From Gymnopus androsaceus JB14 (lineage: Eukaryota; Basidiomycota; Agaricomycetes; Agaricales; Omphalotaceae): DNA of 64,000 nt. The DNA lies in contig ML769422.1 of the NCBI GenBank assembly GCA_009733575.1, forward strand, positions 138,319-202,318, written 5' to 3'. The notes below the pieces were generated by a model. That model saw only the letters and a program-made list of their open reading frames with translations, had not been told where the DNA came from and made no database searches. Below are positions 45,587 to 61,630 of the stretch, piece after piece; the stretch's first letter is position 1; every line of letters starts with the position of its first letter. The position numbers and the translations under genes are program-made.

Positions 45587-46449
45587 AGCATTTGTGACCA
45601 AGATATAGTCATGATTGATCTGCGTTATTTTGACTGCAGGGCCATTTATTGAAACATTATGCGTACACTTATCACCTCGTAAAATAGGTAGAATCAGAAA
45701 AAGACTCGGATAATGGAGAAAAATGTGTTTTTGATCTTTTAACTCGTATCAGACGCTTGCGCTTAGTATTGCACAGTGTAATTCATAGTATATTCGAGAT
45801 CAGGTAAGTCAAAGGTGTGCACTACTGATATATATGTAACCCTAGATTAGGGTTAGAGCAACGAACCAGCGAAAAAATAGAGCCCACCCAGCCAGAGTGG
45901 CCGATGTGGGACAGGAAAATATTGAGACGGTGCATAAGCCTGAGCCTATACAAGCCGCAGACACCCTTTGTATGGACAAGGTCGCCGTGCTATGAAGGAT
46001 CTCTACAGCCCACAAACCCGGGTACGTGAAGGGACTTGTGCCATCAAGGTAAGTATGAGTTGTTATCATGTACTCGAGCTCCCAATTTATAGTCAGGGGA
46101 GCTGCGCACGGACCAAGGTGCTGACATTTGGTCACTTGCACCCCGCGCGCGTCACCTCCTGTCCGTTTTACGTTGATCCTCAAATACCTTAACTTACATA
46201 TCCACTAGTGTCACGGTAAGTATAAAGTTTTAGGGGAAGGGAGTAAGCTCAAGTGGCTGGCCAGCTGACTGGACTGGGTCTTCCCTTTGGTTCTCCTGAT
46301 GTCGCCTGCATCTCAGGCCTATTGATTCGGATTGACCAATTGCACTCTTCAAGTCTCCTGCTGAACGCTATATAACGCTTCACTTTGGCTCTCCCGGTAC
46401 CTGAAGCTCCGACTTCTTTTAAGTCCCTCAAGTCCAAGTATCTTCATTC
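45587..46449. other. Intergenic, no gene seen
   Basis: About 860 bp between PAN3 and the sugar transporter; likely PAN3 3'UTR and the transporter promoter. Short ORFs look spurious. Confidence 0.5.
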
Positions 46450-48861
46450 ATGAGAGCTTACATCGTCTTGGTTGGTCTCTTTGCAGCACTTGGTTGGCCT
46501 TGCCGTACTTTCTAACGGTCGTATCTATTGCTCAATGTTCCATCTTTCAGGTTCCTTTCTTTTTGGGTCAGTTTCTTTCGTCCTCTTGAAGGCACTCCTG
46601 GACGCCCGCTTTTTTTTTGCAATTAATTGAAAGCATTGCGTAGATATGACACAGGAATTATTACAACCAGGTCAGGAAAAGTTCTGACAATTACACTGAC
46701 TTCTACCGCTGACTTCTACCGCTGAACAATTCAGTATAGCCCATGAAAGCTTTACTACATGTGCGCATTCATTGAATCGTGTTCCTCTCCCATGACTGCT
46801 ACGTTGCACTAGACATGGGTCACCCTAATAATGCGGAGATCGGGGCCATCGTCGCATGCTTCATTGCTGGCGAAGCTGTTGGAAGTATTCTGCAGATGGC
46901 TTTTGGTGACAAGCTCGGTCGAAAACGATTCATGCAATGGTTATGTATTCTAGTACGTATCATAATTTCCTTCGACATTAAGACTGAAAAATAGTATCTG
47001 CCAGGTGACTTTTGGAACTGTGATTCAAACCGCTGCCCAAAACTATCCCATGTTCCTAGTTGGCCGTATCTTCACAGGGATTGCGGTGTGAGTCCTGCCA
47101 TTTTATCCACTGGGCATATTTCTAAGGTGCATGCAGTGGGGGTCTTATTGGAACCGTTCCGATTTACAACTCTGAAATTGCGTATGCAGTATTTTATTCC
47201 GGGTGATACGCACTGAATCGGCTCTATCTAGACCACCAGCACATCGAGGTTTTATTGGGGGACTCTCGGGGTACATGATTGGCATTGGAGGTTTCCTCGG
47301 CGAGTTTGAAGGCTTGAGATATGCATCAACAACTAAAGTCCTGTGCAGCCAATTGGGTCGGTTACGCCTGTGGATTCGCTCCAACGTCCAATTTCCAGTG
47401 GAGGTTTCCCCTAGCGATTCAGATACCTCCAGGAGTCATTCTGTTCATCGGATTGCAATTTTTCCTACTAGACTCGCCGCGGTGGCTCGTTCGTCAAGGT
47501 CTCGATGAAGACGCGAAGATTGCATTTGCCAAAATTCGGGCTGACCTTTCCGCGGTATGTATATACCTTAATCTTTCATTATCACTACCCACTCTTGAAT
47601 TAGGAGGAGCAAGACTTGGAATTTGAAACAATAAGAGCACAGATTCTCTATGAGAAAGTGAGATTTCTTTTTGGAGCAAACACTATGATGTTAACACTTT
47701 GACCAGTCTATCGAAATTTCAACATTCTCAGAAGCATGGGAAAGATATAAAAGACGAATAATTCTCGCCGTAGCTGTTCAGTCTATGACTTCTCTTTCTG
47801 GAATCAATGTAATCAGTTGAGGATATTCATACAACGGTTTACTTCAATTTAAAATCTTACCTTATCCTACAGACTATTATCAGACGACATTGTATGAGCA
47901 ATTAGGTTTTGTGGGGCAACAAGCCCTTCTTCTTTCTGGGGTTTATGGCACTATTGGTATCGTTGTCAACGTCGCATCTGTGAGTGATTACATGCTACCC
48001 CTTTATTATTCCTATGCGAATTTTAATCACCTTCATCAGCTGCAGTTACTCGATAGAGTCGGTCGTGTTAAGCTACTTGGATACGGCGCTCTGGGAATTT
48101 CTGTCATCTTGATCTACTCCGCAATAAGTCAATATCTTGTCCTTGATTTTGTCTCGGAGTTGTGCCTTAGAAATTGACCCTGCATCATAGTGTGCCAATT
48201 ATTCGCAACGTCAAGTAACAAAATCGGGAAGGGCTTTACGGTTCTGGGTATATACCTCTACACAGCAACATATTGTAAGTCCATATTTTGCGATACACTT
48301 CAACAAGATACCTAAATCTTTTGCCATTCGAAGACCTAGGTATCAACAGCACGACATGGCTGTATGGGGTTGAAATCCTACCTATTTTCCTGCGAAGCAA
48401 AGTGTGAGTTTCGTGTTTTTACTTAGACTGTTCTAATTTATATTCAGCACCGGTTTGGCGGCATGCTCGCATTTCATTTTAAATATCGCTGTCACGGAGG
48501 CTGGACCTACCGTAGGTGCCTTGTAGATAATATGCTCTTTCGTACTTATAGTCTACTCCATCAGGCCTTTGCAAACATTAAGCAAAACTACTACTGTATG
48601 TATGCTGCTGGGATTTTTCCTAGCATACTGAATGAGTACCGCAGATGTTTTCGTTGCGACAACTTTCGTATCTGGAGTTCTGGTTTTCATGTTCTTCCCC
48701 GAGTAAACGTCTCTCCCCCATCTTGGCAGTGGGCTAACAGGGTTTCTTTCTTCCACAGAACCAAAGGGCGTAGTCTCGAAATGATTGCGGCTGACTTTGG
48801 TGACAACGTCGTTGAGAGGGATATTGACCATGCTCAGATTATCAAGTCGGTCCAACAGTAA
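46450..48861 (+). CDS. MFS sugar transporter
   Basis: Twelve-helix proton-coupled hexose transporter family member for the plasma membrane. Short exons join cleanly: MRAYIVLVGLFAALGGSFLF; GYDTGIITT; MGHPNNAEIGAIVACFIAGE and GDKLGRKRFM (the G-R-K signature of loop 2-3); GRIFTGIAVGGL and PIYNSEIAPPAHRGFIGGLS; WRFPLAIQIPPGVILFIG and DSPRWLVRQG; QSMTSLSGINVINYYQTTLY; LQLLDRVGRVKL; the exon at 48191-48275; STTWLYGVEILPIFLRSK; VFVATTFVSGVLVFMFFPET followed by KGRSLEMIAADFGD, ending IIKSVQQ at 48861. All signature loops are present and the frame survives at each junction. The QLS-type and SGIN motifs favour hexose, but specificity is not decidable from sequence alone. Confidence 0.87.
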
Positions 48862-49175
48862 TAGTGTAGGTCGGTGGTAGTAGAAGAAGAGTGCTAGAAC
48901 TGAACGAGTTTCTAATAGGGACAATCAAAGTGGGCCATAAAAGTGGGCCATATTTCGCCGTTTTTACTCGCTGAAATATCTTTAAAAGCATCGAATATTT
49001 ATACTTTTTTGTTTTCGAATAAGGATTTGAGGTGTCAGCTCGATTCACCTGCGCACTTTGAGTAAGGGAAAGGTTCCTTCGATTCCGAGTATACATTCTC
49101 CGAACGCAGCCTGCATTCAGAAGAAATCGAAAACCAGGCTACTGTACATTTCTACAAATACAACCACATCCCAAA
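48862..49175. other. Short intergenic between convergent genes
   Basis: About 310 bp between the transporter and PRP2 stop codons; no gene, presumably both 3'UTRs. Confidence 0.5.
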
Positions 49176-52927
<3,752 letters not shown>

Positions 52928-53007
52928 GCAAGTCGGAGTGAAGGTTTATGAACGCCCGGATCGGAACCGCGAGCGACGGGCGTCTAACCTTTCCTCTGTT
53001 CTGTGCC

Positions 53008-54626
53008 ATGGTATTCCGGCTACGAACCAATCTCAATTTCGTAGAGCTACGTGCAAGGTTGCGCTCCGAACATGGCCCAGCTCATCCTAAAGCTCAGACT
53101 GACGGCGCGCTATCAGACGTTGACAGAGACATTGAGGACTGCAAAGCTGAAGTCAACAACCTGCATTCTCGTATCCTCTTTCTTCAGAATCAATGTCGCC
53201 GCCTAGAGGAATATAAGGCGTGCTTGCGCTTTCTCAATCTCCCCCATTCGAACACTTCCCAACGAAATTCTCCTACGCATTTTCGACTTTTCATGCGATA
53301 TGAACGAGCTCACATCGAAAACAGTGATAACGATGCCTGCACTGTCAATCGCTATGGTGTGCTCGCGCTGGCGAAGCCTTTCCAGGGCTGAACCAGCACT
53401 ATGGTCTCGGGTGTGCTTGAAGATACAATCAATGTCTCCCAATCTTCCAAATTTTCACATCCTTGATTTATTCCTCGAGACTTCGAAACAATCTCCCCTT
53501 ACCATCGAAATGACAGGAAGAAGGATTAGAGATTTGGGGCCGCGCCATTTGACTGTGTGCTCTACTCTTGTAGCGCATGCTCATCTTTGGAAGCAGCTTA
53601 CAGTATTGCACCAAGAGGTATACAATGTGCTAATGACCAACAATCCTCAGCACTTTCCATTGCTGGAGGCACTTCTGCTAGTGGCCTTTTTTATGCACAG
53701 CCCAGATATTCTAGACCGTTTCCAAAATGCTTCGCGTCTGCGCTCGCTATCTTTTGCTGGCTTCGTATTTCCTTTGGCGAATCTGAGCCAAAGCAGGTTC
53801 GTTTGGAACCAGCTTACTCTGCTCAAATTGAGCACTCATTCTGCAGGAATGAAAACGCTTCTAGAGATGTGCGGCGGACTTGCAGAGCTGCAACTTTGCG
53901 AATATAATCTACTAGAGGGATTCTACGAAAAATGTACACCTCCTGCAACAACTCCTGCTCTCAAAACCCTGTCACTGACACTCAGGCAAACGCCTCAGCC
54001 TGAGTCCGAGAGTTTGGCAGAGGTGGTCTTCACATCAATGACATGCCCTGCCCTGACCTCTCTGCTCATTGGGGCTCAAACGGACTACAAGCGCCTTTGG
54101 CCCGAAGGAAGCCTAAATGACTTTATATCCCGGTCATCATTCCATCTCACCACGCTATCTATTAAATGCATTCCCCTGTCAGAATCACATCTAATAGACC
54201 TCCTCTGTCGCCTTCCTTCCCTCCTCGATCTCACCATAGAGGCATCGGGAGCTTCTGATGTCAAAAACCCGATAACACCATTTCTTATACGATCTCTCCA
54301 TGCCCTCCCTCCCATGAACTGTGCTGCACCGTCTTCGGTGCTGGTACCAAAGCTGCAGAAGCTTGATTTATCTATCACTGGCCCTATTTCAGACGGAGAG
54401 GAAGGAGAAGGAGAAGAAATCGATGATAAAGATTTGATCGATATGGTCGATGTCTCCAGAAGGAGGTGCCGAGGGGTATGGGCAGTCTACTACAGACTAT
54501 GAAACTGGGACGGCGTGCTTGCGTTCGGTTTTTCTTCGTTTCAAGAATCGAGTCATAAACGAGGAGACGTATATGCCAATAAGGTATCTTGAAAAAGCGG
54601 GTTTGAATGTTGTTTTACAAGCTTGA
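53008..54626 (+). CDS. F-box/LRR-like protein with two frame breaks
   Basis: Basidiomycete F-box architecture: a coiled coil (SDVDRDIEDCKAEVNNLHSR, 53115-53174), then SISPIRTLPNEILLRIFDFS at about 53230-53290, then leucine-rich repeat-like segments such as LTLLKLSTHSAGMKTLLEMC and HLIDLLCRLPSLLDLTIEAS. The coiled coil and the F-box are in different frames, so one base is gained or lost near 53220. A second shift near 54455 is needed to reach the natural C-terminus (FLRFKNRVINEETYMPIRYL, KAGLNVVLQA) with stop at 54626; without it the protein ends at 54502. Either this is a recent pseudogene, common in this expanded family, or these are sequence errors. Divergent from PRP2 with 80 bp between starts. 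Confidence 0.75.
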
Positions 54627-55154
54627 ATTTTTGGTGAGGCGTTGTATACTACTCTACAGAAGTATTCAATTTGAATATTCATTTAATCCCTTGCTCCTAA
54701 TGAGTCCTTGGCAGCACAGTAGCTGAACCGTTCCAACAAGATCTAGTACTCCAAGCGCATCCATCATCCTCCCCATGAATAAGCTGGGTCCGAGAGTAGT
54801 CAACACAAATCATCTTTTATACCTCCTCAATAAGCCTAAAGCCTTTCGTATGTTCACTATGCTGTATGGAGGAACATGCTTGCAAAGCTCATTGATCTGA
54901 CAGGAAAGTCCTTACGAGTATTCTCTATCATCTGGGCTTATTAACCGGTTCTTTGTCATTAGCCTTTGTCACTAGTCGTGTGTCTATACTAATACCATCA
55001 GCCCTAGAGACCAACTGCGAGTCGGAATAGCAAGGGAAATTAACGTACAGTCGGAATTAGAGTCCTGGGTGCTGCTGTATTTATTCGAAATCTGTTATAA
55101 GTGAATCTGGAATATCCTCTTACTGTGGTTATCCAACATTTATTCCCACTTGAG
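54627..55154. other. Intergenic, promoter of UGT C
   Basis: No gene is seen. Contains the conserved TATA-like element at about 55087-55105 and GAGTCGGAATAGCAA near 55019, also found upstream of UGT B near 13171. Confidence 0.6.
55087..55105 (+). promoter_or_regulatory. Conserved TATA-like element of UGT C
   Basis: TCGAAATCTGTTATAAGTG, about 55 bp before the ATG, matches the elements of the other three copies. Confidence 0.55.
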
Positions 55155-57170
55155 ATGGGATCTACTAGCATTAGCAAGCATATAGTCCTCCATGGTATTC
55201 CAGGTGGATGGGGTGCGCTTATCTTTTTTCTCTTAATTTCCGCTCTGAAATAACGTCTTCTTTTTCTTCAGGTCACAATAAGCCACTCTGTGCGTGAACC
55301 AAGCGTGAACGTGAATCCGTTAAATTATTACTGACAGTCAGGGCATACTTAGGTGCTCTTGCCATCCGTATACTCGAGAACCGACCGGAAGTGGTAGTGA
55401 CCTATCTCACTGGTGCTCCCGCCTACAGTAAAATCATCGGGGAACTAAAGCATTACTCTTCAGCCAAGCATGAAGCTATCCAATCACGTCTCAAGTAAGC
55501 CTTGACTCTACAATGGAGTATAGGAGGGCTGATTTAACTTATCCCGACCGGCGACAGTATCATAGATATAGCTGGACCACTTGAAGGGCCGCTTGTGAAT
55601 CTGGAACTAGACTCTTTCGCGCCAGCTTTCGCAGCCCTCTATTCATCAGGGTCCCTTACCTGTTTAACTTCCGGAAAGACCATTCATGGGTACCCAGCTC
55701 CAACTTTGGCTATAATCGACGTGAGCCTGTTTTCATTCTTTGTTAATACTCAATTAATACTTTACTGCTCAAATTTTCTCAGCCGTTTTCTGCATATGCT
55801 TTTGAGGCTATACGAGAAATTGCAGGAAAAAACGTTTCAATCCTTGCATGGTTCACGTCGAATGCGGGTTCATCTCTTAGGCTCTGCGGACCCGCCTATT
55901 TGGGCGGTGTAGCGGACCCAGCTCTGGAAACCCCCGAAGGACGTGCTGCTATGAAGCGGAAGATCATTGCAGGAGAACCCATCAAGGTGTGTCTCTTTGA
56001 ATTCTCAGTTATGGCATTCATCATTTGCAATCCTCAACCAGCACGAATGTACTGGCACGTGTAGTCAATGTACCCGGTATTGCCACCGTCTTACGATTAT
56101 GAATGGTTTCCATCTTCGGTCAGTTTTTCTATCCATCTAGGACTGTCGGATGGCATATGTTGACAAGAAGAGTATATGCAGTTGTCCATGCTGACAGATT
56201 TAGCCGCTACTCTCGAGACGATTTGCCAAATCTACATTCGTGAGGCTGATGGACTTGTCTGCGTTTCTGCAAACGTGTTCGAGCCAGAAGCTGTGGCTGC
56301 AGCTAAAGAGTGGTTTAGCTCAATGAAGAAGCCGTGGTACAATGTAGGACCTTTATCCATCGACGGCCCTAAAGCCAATGCCGCCGGGGCTGAATTGCAG
56401 GGAGAAACCTTCGTTGTGTCGTTTCTGAACCGAATCCAGAGCGAGTTCGGTCCCAATTCACTGCTATATGTGGGTCCCCTTCTTGAAATATTTAGAAACC
56501 TAATTTCATTACACTGCTTAGATGTCCTTCGGTACAGTTTTTTGGCCTGAAGCACAAGATCGGCTTTGGGCTGTCCTCGACGGACTGATAGTAAAGCGAC
56601 AGCCGTTCCTATTCTCTCACCCTTCTCCCTTTCAGAAATTTCCAGACGAGATGAAAAAGAAGATTGCAGACAGCGGGATTGCGATGGAGGTTGATTGGGC
56701 ACCTCAGGAGCTCATCCTCGCTCATCCAGTGACTGGCTGGTTCTTGACCCACGGAGGCTGGAATTCCATTCAAGAGGCATTCATGTCTCGCGTTCCCTTG
56801 TACGCATCTTCATCTCATCTTCTTTGAGTCTTCTCAAGATTTTGTACGCAGGATCTTTTGGCCATTCCAAGCTGATCAACCCTACAATGCCATGCGCATG
56901 TCCTATTTAAAGGCAGGTTTTGCCCTTATGGAGGTGCGAGCAGGAAAGGATGGAACGAGGAAGCCTTACAACTGCGAGGAACTCCCCGCATTCACACCCG
57001 CCTCAGCTCAGGCGGAGATTGAGGAATTAGTAGACCGACTCAGAGGAAACGAAGGCTCAATGGTCAGAACGAACTTTGAAGCTCTTGCAGATGCGATGAA
57101 CAAGACATGGGAATTTGATGGAGAGTCGAGGAAGGATTTGAGCCTGATGCTGGAAAATTTTCTTCAGTAA
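55155..57170 (+). CDS. UDP-glycosyltransferase, copy C
   Basis: GT1 family glycosyltransferase with the same exon plan as copy A: MGSTSISKHIVLHGIPGGWG; LAIRILENRPEVVVTYLTGA; LDSFAPAFAALYSSGSLTCL; PFSAYAFEAIREIAGKNVSI; then TICQIYIREADGLVCVSANV near 56220; the donor-site exon with [20 protein letters not shown] at about 56698-56757 and HGGWNS; and a C-terminus NKTWEFDGESRKDLSLMLEN ending at 57170. The 3' third and its flank are closest to copy A. One doubtful point: around 56055-56090 two extra bases relative to A and D disturb the VVNVPGIPPSYDYEWF segment, so this small exon may be frame-shifted. If that is real the gene is broken; otherwise it is complete at about 510 residues. Confidence 0.8.
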
Positions 57171-57334
57171 ATCGTACTTATAAATTTTGGCTTTAATCGG
57201 GCTCTGCAGATAGTAGAAGAATTCGAAATCTCCTTTGTTCCAGAAAGATTCCGAAGCTTGCTGATATCAAAGACACTTGCAACCATCCTCTTCAATGTAG
57301 ATTTCCAATTTATAAAGTAAAATGGCACCCTGGT

Positions 57335-57455
57335 TTCCTGACGGAGATACTGCTGAGGGTATCGACGATTCGACAGTAGATATGATGAAACTGGGATAGT
57401 GTCCTCACATTTCCTTCGTTCATGAATATCGAGTCGTGAACGACGAGAGGTAAGT
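57335..57455 (+). pseudogene. Orphan F-box tail fragment
   Basis: This 120-bp stretch aligns with the 3' end of the F-box gene at 54455-54570 (shared GATGAAACTGGGA and ATCGAGTCGTGAACGACGAG) but contains stops. It lies between UGT C and UGT D as the F-box gene lies before UGT C, so it probably marks the border of a duplicated block. Confidence 0.6.
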
Positions 57456-58137
57456 ACGTGTCTTCGTTCTCAATTGTTCTGTCCTTTCCTTCAATCATTT
57501 AATGAAATGTGGAGCTACATTTCTACTTATCCCGTACACAGTGAAGCGCTGAAGGGCAAAGCGAGAAATATCAAACTCTGTTTGTTCGGTCCGGCTCGGA
57601 TTTTTGTTCGCCAGTTGCATAGAGTCAAGACATCAAAGCTCAATTCAAGTGAATTCGCTGGAAACCGAGAGCTGAGAGCTCTCGCTTGTCCAATAGATGC
57701 TAGCGAACCTTTAAACTATGGCTCAGTTACAGCTCCGAGACTTATCAATACAGCTCTGCGTGCCTTACTGAGTCCATCCTTAACCGGGACCAACTTGAGG
57801 GAAACACAGCAGTCCCCGGGCCTCAAGATCTTTGAGTTATTCTCCGTGCCTCAATCTCTCTACATAGGAGCACGCTTGTAATGTGGATCTGACAGACGAG
57901 TCCTTCTGAACTTATCACAGCTTTTTCGCCATCGAGAGTGGGCCCGGGGTCCACAGGGGCGCTGCTAAATCTGTTATAAATGCGCCTAGTCATATTAAGG
58001 ACTCTCTTCTCATGCTTATTTTCTAATTTCGTGTGGCGCGGGTGCAGTATCTTCAATGGGACCACGTCGACTTTCCTTCTTCCTTTCTTCCTCCACGATT
58101 TAAAAGTTAATCTCAAATTGGCCAGCGTTGTGAAGAA
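57456..58137. other. Intergenic, promoter of UGT D
   Basis: Short ORFs are present (57474-57881) but show no recognisable domain, splice context or conservation; treated as noncoding. Confidence 0.45.
57967..57990 (+). promoter_or_regulatory. Conserved TATA-like element of UGT D
   Basis: AAATCTGTTATAAATGCGCC at about 165 bp before the ATG; the farthest of the four and nearly identical to the UGT B element. Confidence 0.55.
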
Positions 58138-60124
58138 ATGGGATCCACCATTACTGCTGCTGCGAATAACCAAAAGCACATAGTTTTCCATGCTCTCCTG
58201 GGTGGATGGGGTGCGTTCATCTTTTTCTTATTTACTCCGCAATAACGTCTTCTTCAGGTCATAATAAGCCGCTCTGTGTGTGATTTTACTCTATTTAGAA
58301 TAATACTCACTCAGTGTATATAGGTGCGCTTGCACTTCGCATACTCGAGGACAGACCAGAAGTAGTGGTGACTTATCTTACTGGTGATGCCGCCTACGTT
58401 AAGATCATCGAGGAGCTGAAGCGTTACCCTTCAACCAAGCTTGGAGCAATCGATTCACGTCTCAAGTAAGCCTCGATCTGGATTTTGTTAATAATATAAG
58501 AGCTAATTTGGGCCTTGGCCCGGCAGCATCATAGATATAACAGGACCAATTGAAGGTGGTCCTGTTAAGCTGGAGCTACACTCTTTCGCGCCAGCTTTCT
58601 CAGCGCTCTATTCATCAGCGTCCCTCACTTGTCTTACTTCCGGTAAGACAATTCGCGGCCTACCAGCTCCAACTTTGACTATAATCGACGTAAGTTTATT
58701 TCATTCTTTCGTAATGCTTCAGTGCGTAAACTTTCTTAGCCGTCTATTGCATATGCCTTCGAAGCAATACGAGCAATAGCAGAAAAAAGTGTTACTATCC
58801 TTGCATGGTTCACGTTAAATGTGGGCTCATCTCTCAAGATTTTTGGACCCTCTCATCTAGGCGGCGTATTAGACCCAGCCCTGGAGACCGCAGAAGGACG
58901 TGCTACTATGAAGCAAAAGATCCTCGCGAGAGAACCCATTAAGGTCTGTATCCGTGAATTCTCAGTTTCATGAACCAACTCTCATTACTTATTTGAAATC
59001 CCAAAGTTGAATGACTGCAATGGCAGCACAGTCAACGTACCAGGTGTTCCGCTATCTTACGATTATGAGTGGTGTCCATCTTCGGTTAGATTTTCATCCA
59101 TCTCAATGTCAAATATGTTAAGCTCCTCTACGCAGTTACTATTGACCATGCTACCAAATTTAGCGGCTGTTGTGAGAAGTGGGCAAATCTACATTCGTGA
59201 AGCAGATGGAGTTGTTTGTGTATCTGCGAATGCGTTCGAGCCAGAAGCTGTGACTGCAGTTAAAGAGTGGTTTAGTTCAATGAAGAAGCCTTGGTATAAC
59301 GTAGGGCCTTTATCGATCAACGCCAACGCTGTCCAGGTCACCGAGGAAGATACATTGATTAGTACGTTTCTTAACCGAATCCAGGGCGAGTTCGGTCCCA
59401 AGTCGCTGCTATACGTGGGTCTCCTTCTTGAAATAAAATATTCTTTCCTTAGAAATTGAATCACCATCACACCGATTAGATATCCTTTGGTACACTTTGC
59501 TGGCCTGAAGAACAAGATCGAGTTTGGGCTGCCATCGATGGACTGACAGCGAAGCGACAACCCTTCATATTCTCCCATCCTTCTCCCTTTCAGCAGTTTC
59601 CAGACGAAATGAAAAAGAAGATTGCAGACAGCGGGATAGCGATGGAGGTTAATTGGGCACCTCAGGAGTTCATCCTCGCCCATCCAGCGACTGGCTGGTT
59701 CTTGACCCACGGAGGCTGGAATTCCATGCAAGAGGCTTTTATGTATCGCGTTCCCTTGTAAGTCCCGCGCTTTCATTTCATTTGTGTCATGCAATACTTT
59801 GCACTCAGGATTTTTTGGCCATTCCAAGCTGATCAACCGTACAATGCAATGCGCATGTCCTCTTTGAAGGCGGGCTTTTCGCTTGTGGAAGTGCGAACTG
59901 GAAAGAATGGAACGAGGAAGCCTTACGACTGCAATGAACTTCCCGCATTCACGGGAGCCTCAGCTCAAGCGGAGATCGAACAGTTAATAGACAAACTCAG
60001 AGGACAGGAAGGGCTAATGGTTAGAACAAATTTTGAAGCTATCGCAGATGCGATGAATAAAACATGGGGCTTGAACGGAGAGTCGAGGAAGGATTTGAGG
60101 TTGATGTTAGATACTTTTACTTAG
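58138..60124 (+). CDS. UDP-glycosyltransferase, copy D (best preserved)
   Basis: GT1 family glycosyltransferase, probably the intact reference for this cluster. Segments in order: MGSTITAAANNQKHIVFHAL; LALRILEDRPEVVVTYLTGD; IIDITGPIEGGPVKLELHSF; PSIAYAFEAIRAIAEKSVTI; the 58829-58943 segment; [80 protein letters not shown] and HGGWNS at 59655-59732; then, after an intron near 59760-59808, [20 protein letters not shown] to DLRLMLDTFT at 60124. The tyrosine-linked start of the donor domain (LLY then ISFGT) is formed across an intron ending at about 59480. No frame break was found. The acceptor substrate is unknown; the histidine near the N-terminus (VFHAL) could be catalytic. Confidence 0.86.
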
Positions 60125-60309
60125 TCTGTACATGCATATTTGAAGATAATTCATGGTATAAAGTCGACACCAGCTCGAATGTACAGTGAGCGCGTAGTAG
60201 AACAAGTAATCGTGAGTAATGCCGTCACCCATCACGATTCACACATCAATCGCGCTTTCTTCGTCGGTCCCTAATTACCTAAGCTGCTGCTCTCTTGTTG
60301 TGACCATCC

Positions 60310-61445
60310 ATGTCGAAACTTGCTCAAGATGCTGCATCCTTCAAATCGGTTCTTCAGCGACAAGATTACACTTCATGGCACTCACAACCTCCACCACTAG
60401 AGAAACCCACCTCGGAACAGGAATCCGCTCCATCAGGTTCAAAGAAGAAACGACCAAAATCTAGTGTGTTTGGCTTTTGTTCTTCACTATAGGTCATCCT
60501 TTTGCCCAAAACTACTTATTAGACATTGTGTATTCGCAGCCTGCTGATACCGGGACGGGTACCAATGTGAATACACAACTGGTCTATGCTATTAACCATC
60601 TTAAGGTAAGTTTCATAGCGTGCCATTTGTCTCTCTAGTTCTGATTATTCTTGCTAGACAACGCATAACCCAATGCGTCTGCAAGACTTGGCCATCTTGA
60701 CCAGTACACCCCTGGATACTGATCATGTTTTGCTGGAGAAGTTCAAAGCACACGATCAAGTTGTATGGGATCCAAAAACGGATCTTTACTCCTACAAGGT
60801 GCGTCTGCTTCATTCACGTTGCACCGAATCAACTCTTACACCAATCGTCGTACATAGCATGAATTCAATTTCCGTAACAAAGCTGCTCTTTTGACTGAGA
60901 TTCAACGACAAACTCGTCGAGGTGGCGGCATTCCTGTCCGCGCGCTGAAAGAGTCCTGGAAAGAGGCACCTGCCGCTATCGAAGAGCTTGAGGCGGAAGG
61001 CGAGGTTCTCGTTACACGGACAACAAAGGATGGGCAGTTGAAGATGGTGTTTTGGAACGAGATCAAGCCGACCGAGGAAAGTGGCGGCATGCTCGTCGAG
61101 AAAGGTGAGTGGCTGATACTTTCATGCGTCGATAATTTTTGTAGTCCAACATGTACTAGAATTCTTGGACCTTTGGCAGGAACTCAAAGTGCCGAATGAT
61201 GTGGATCTGTTGAGGCAGTTGAGTTCTGGTGAGTCCTGTCTCCACTCCGCCCGCTGTCTTGTGCTCATTGTGTTGCAGAGGGTCTGCAAGCAACAACATC
61301 AGCGGCTGGTCCTGCTCCGAAAGGCCCTTCGACAAAGAAGAAGGGCAAAAAGGGCACAGCTCCGCGCGCACGCCAGGTCCGCATCACGAATACACATTTG
61401 AAGGGAGATATAGATTTGTCGAAAGATTACGTGCCCACAAAGTGA
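60310..61445 (+). CDS. TFA2: TFIIE beta subunit
   Basis: General transcription factor of RNA polymerase II; TFIIE recruits TFIIH to the preinitiation complex. MSKLAQDAASFKSVLQRQDY and a basic linker SGSKKKRPKSS join across an intron to HPFAQNYLLDIVYSQPADTG, then VNTQLVYAINHLK, MRLQDLAILTSTPLDTDHVL and LEKFKAHDQVVWDPKTDLYS (winged helix 1), HEFNFRNKAALLTEIQRQTR with RGGGIPVRALKESWKEAPAA (winged helix 2), LVTRTTKDGQLKMVFWNEIK, EFLDLWQELKVPNDVDLLRQ and a Lys-rich C-terminus (KKKGKKGTAPRARQ) ending DYVPTK at 61445. Five or six introns, all with clear borders. Length about 300 residues, normal for fungal Tfa2. Confidence 0.93.
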
Positions 61446-61630
61446 CTGCTTACAGACGCTTCTTGCATGCATTACATTCTTCTGTATATATTTTAAAAGC
61501 AGAAATCTAATGGACATTATATAATACTTGACTGGAATGTGCGGTGTATTGATTGGTCTTTAAGCGCCGGCGTGCGACGGTGGTGAAATTTTTCATCGCG
61601 CGCTTATTTGTTTTTCTTTTGTGTCAGTGA

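Noticed and set aside
45842..46437. Short ORFs upstream of the sugar transporter
   Set aside because: No conserved motifs and no joining exons.
57474..57881. 135-codon ORF between UGT C and D
   Set aside because: No domain, no splice context and ordinary intergenic composition.
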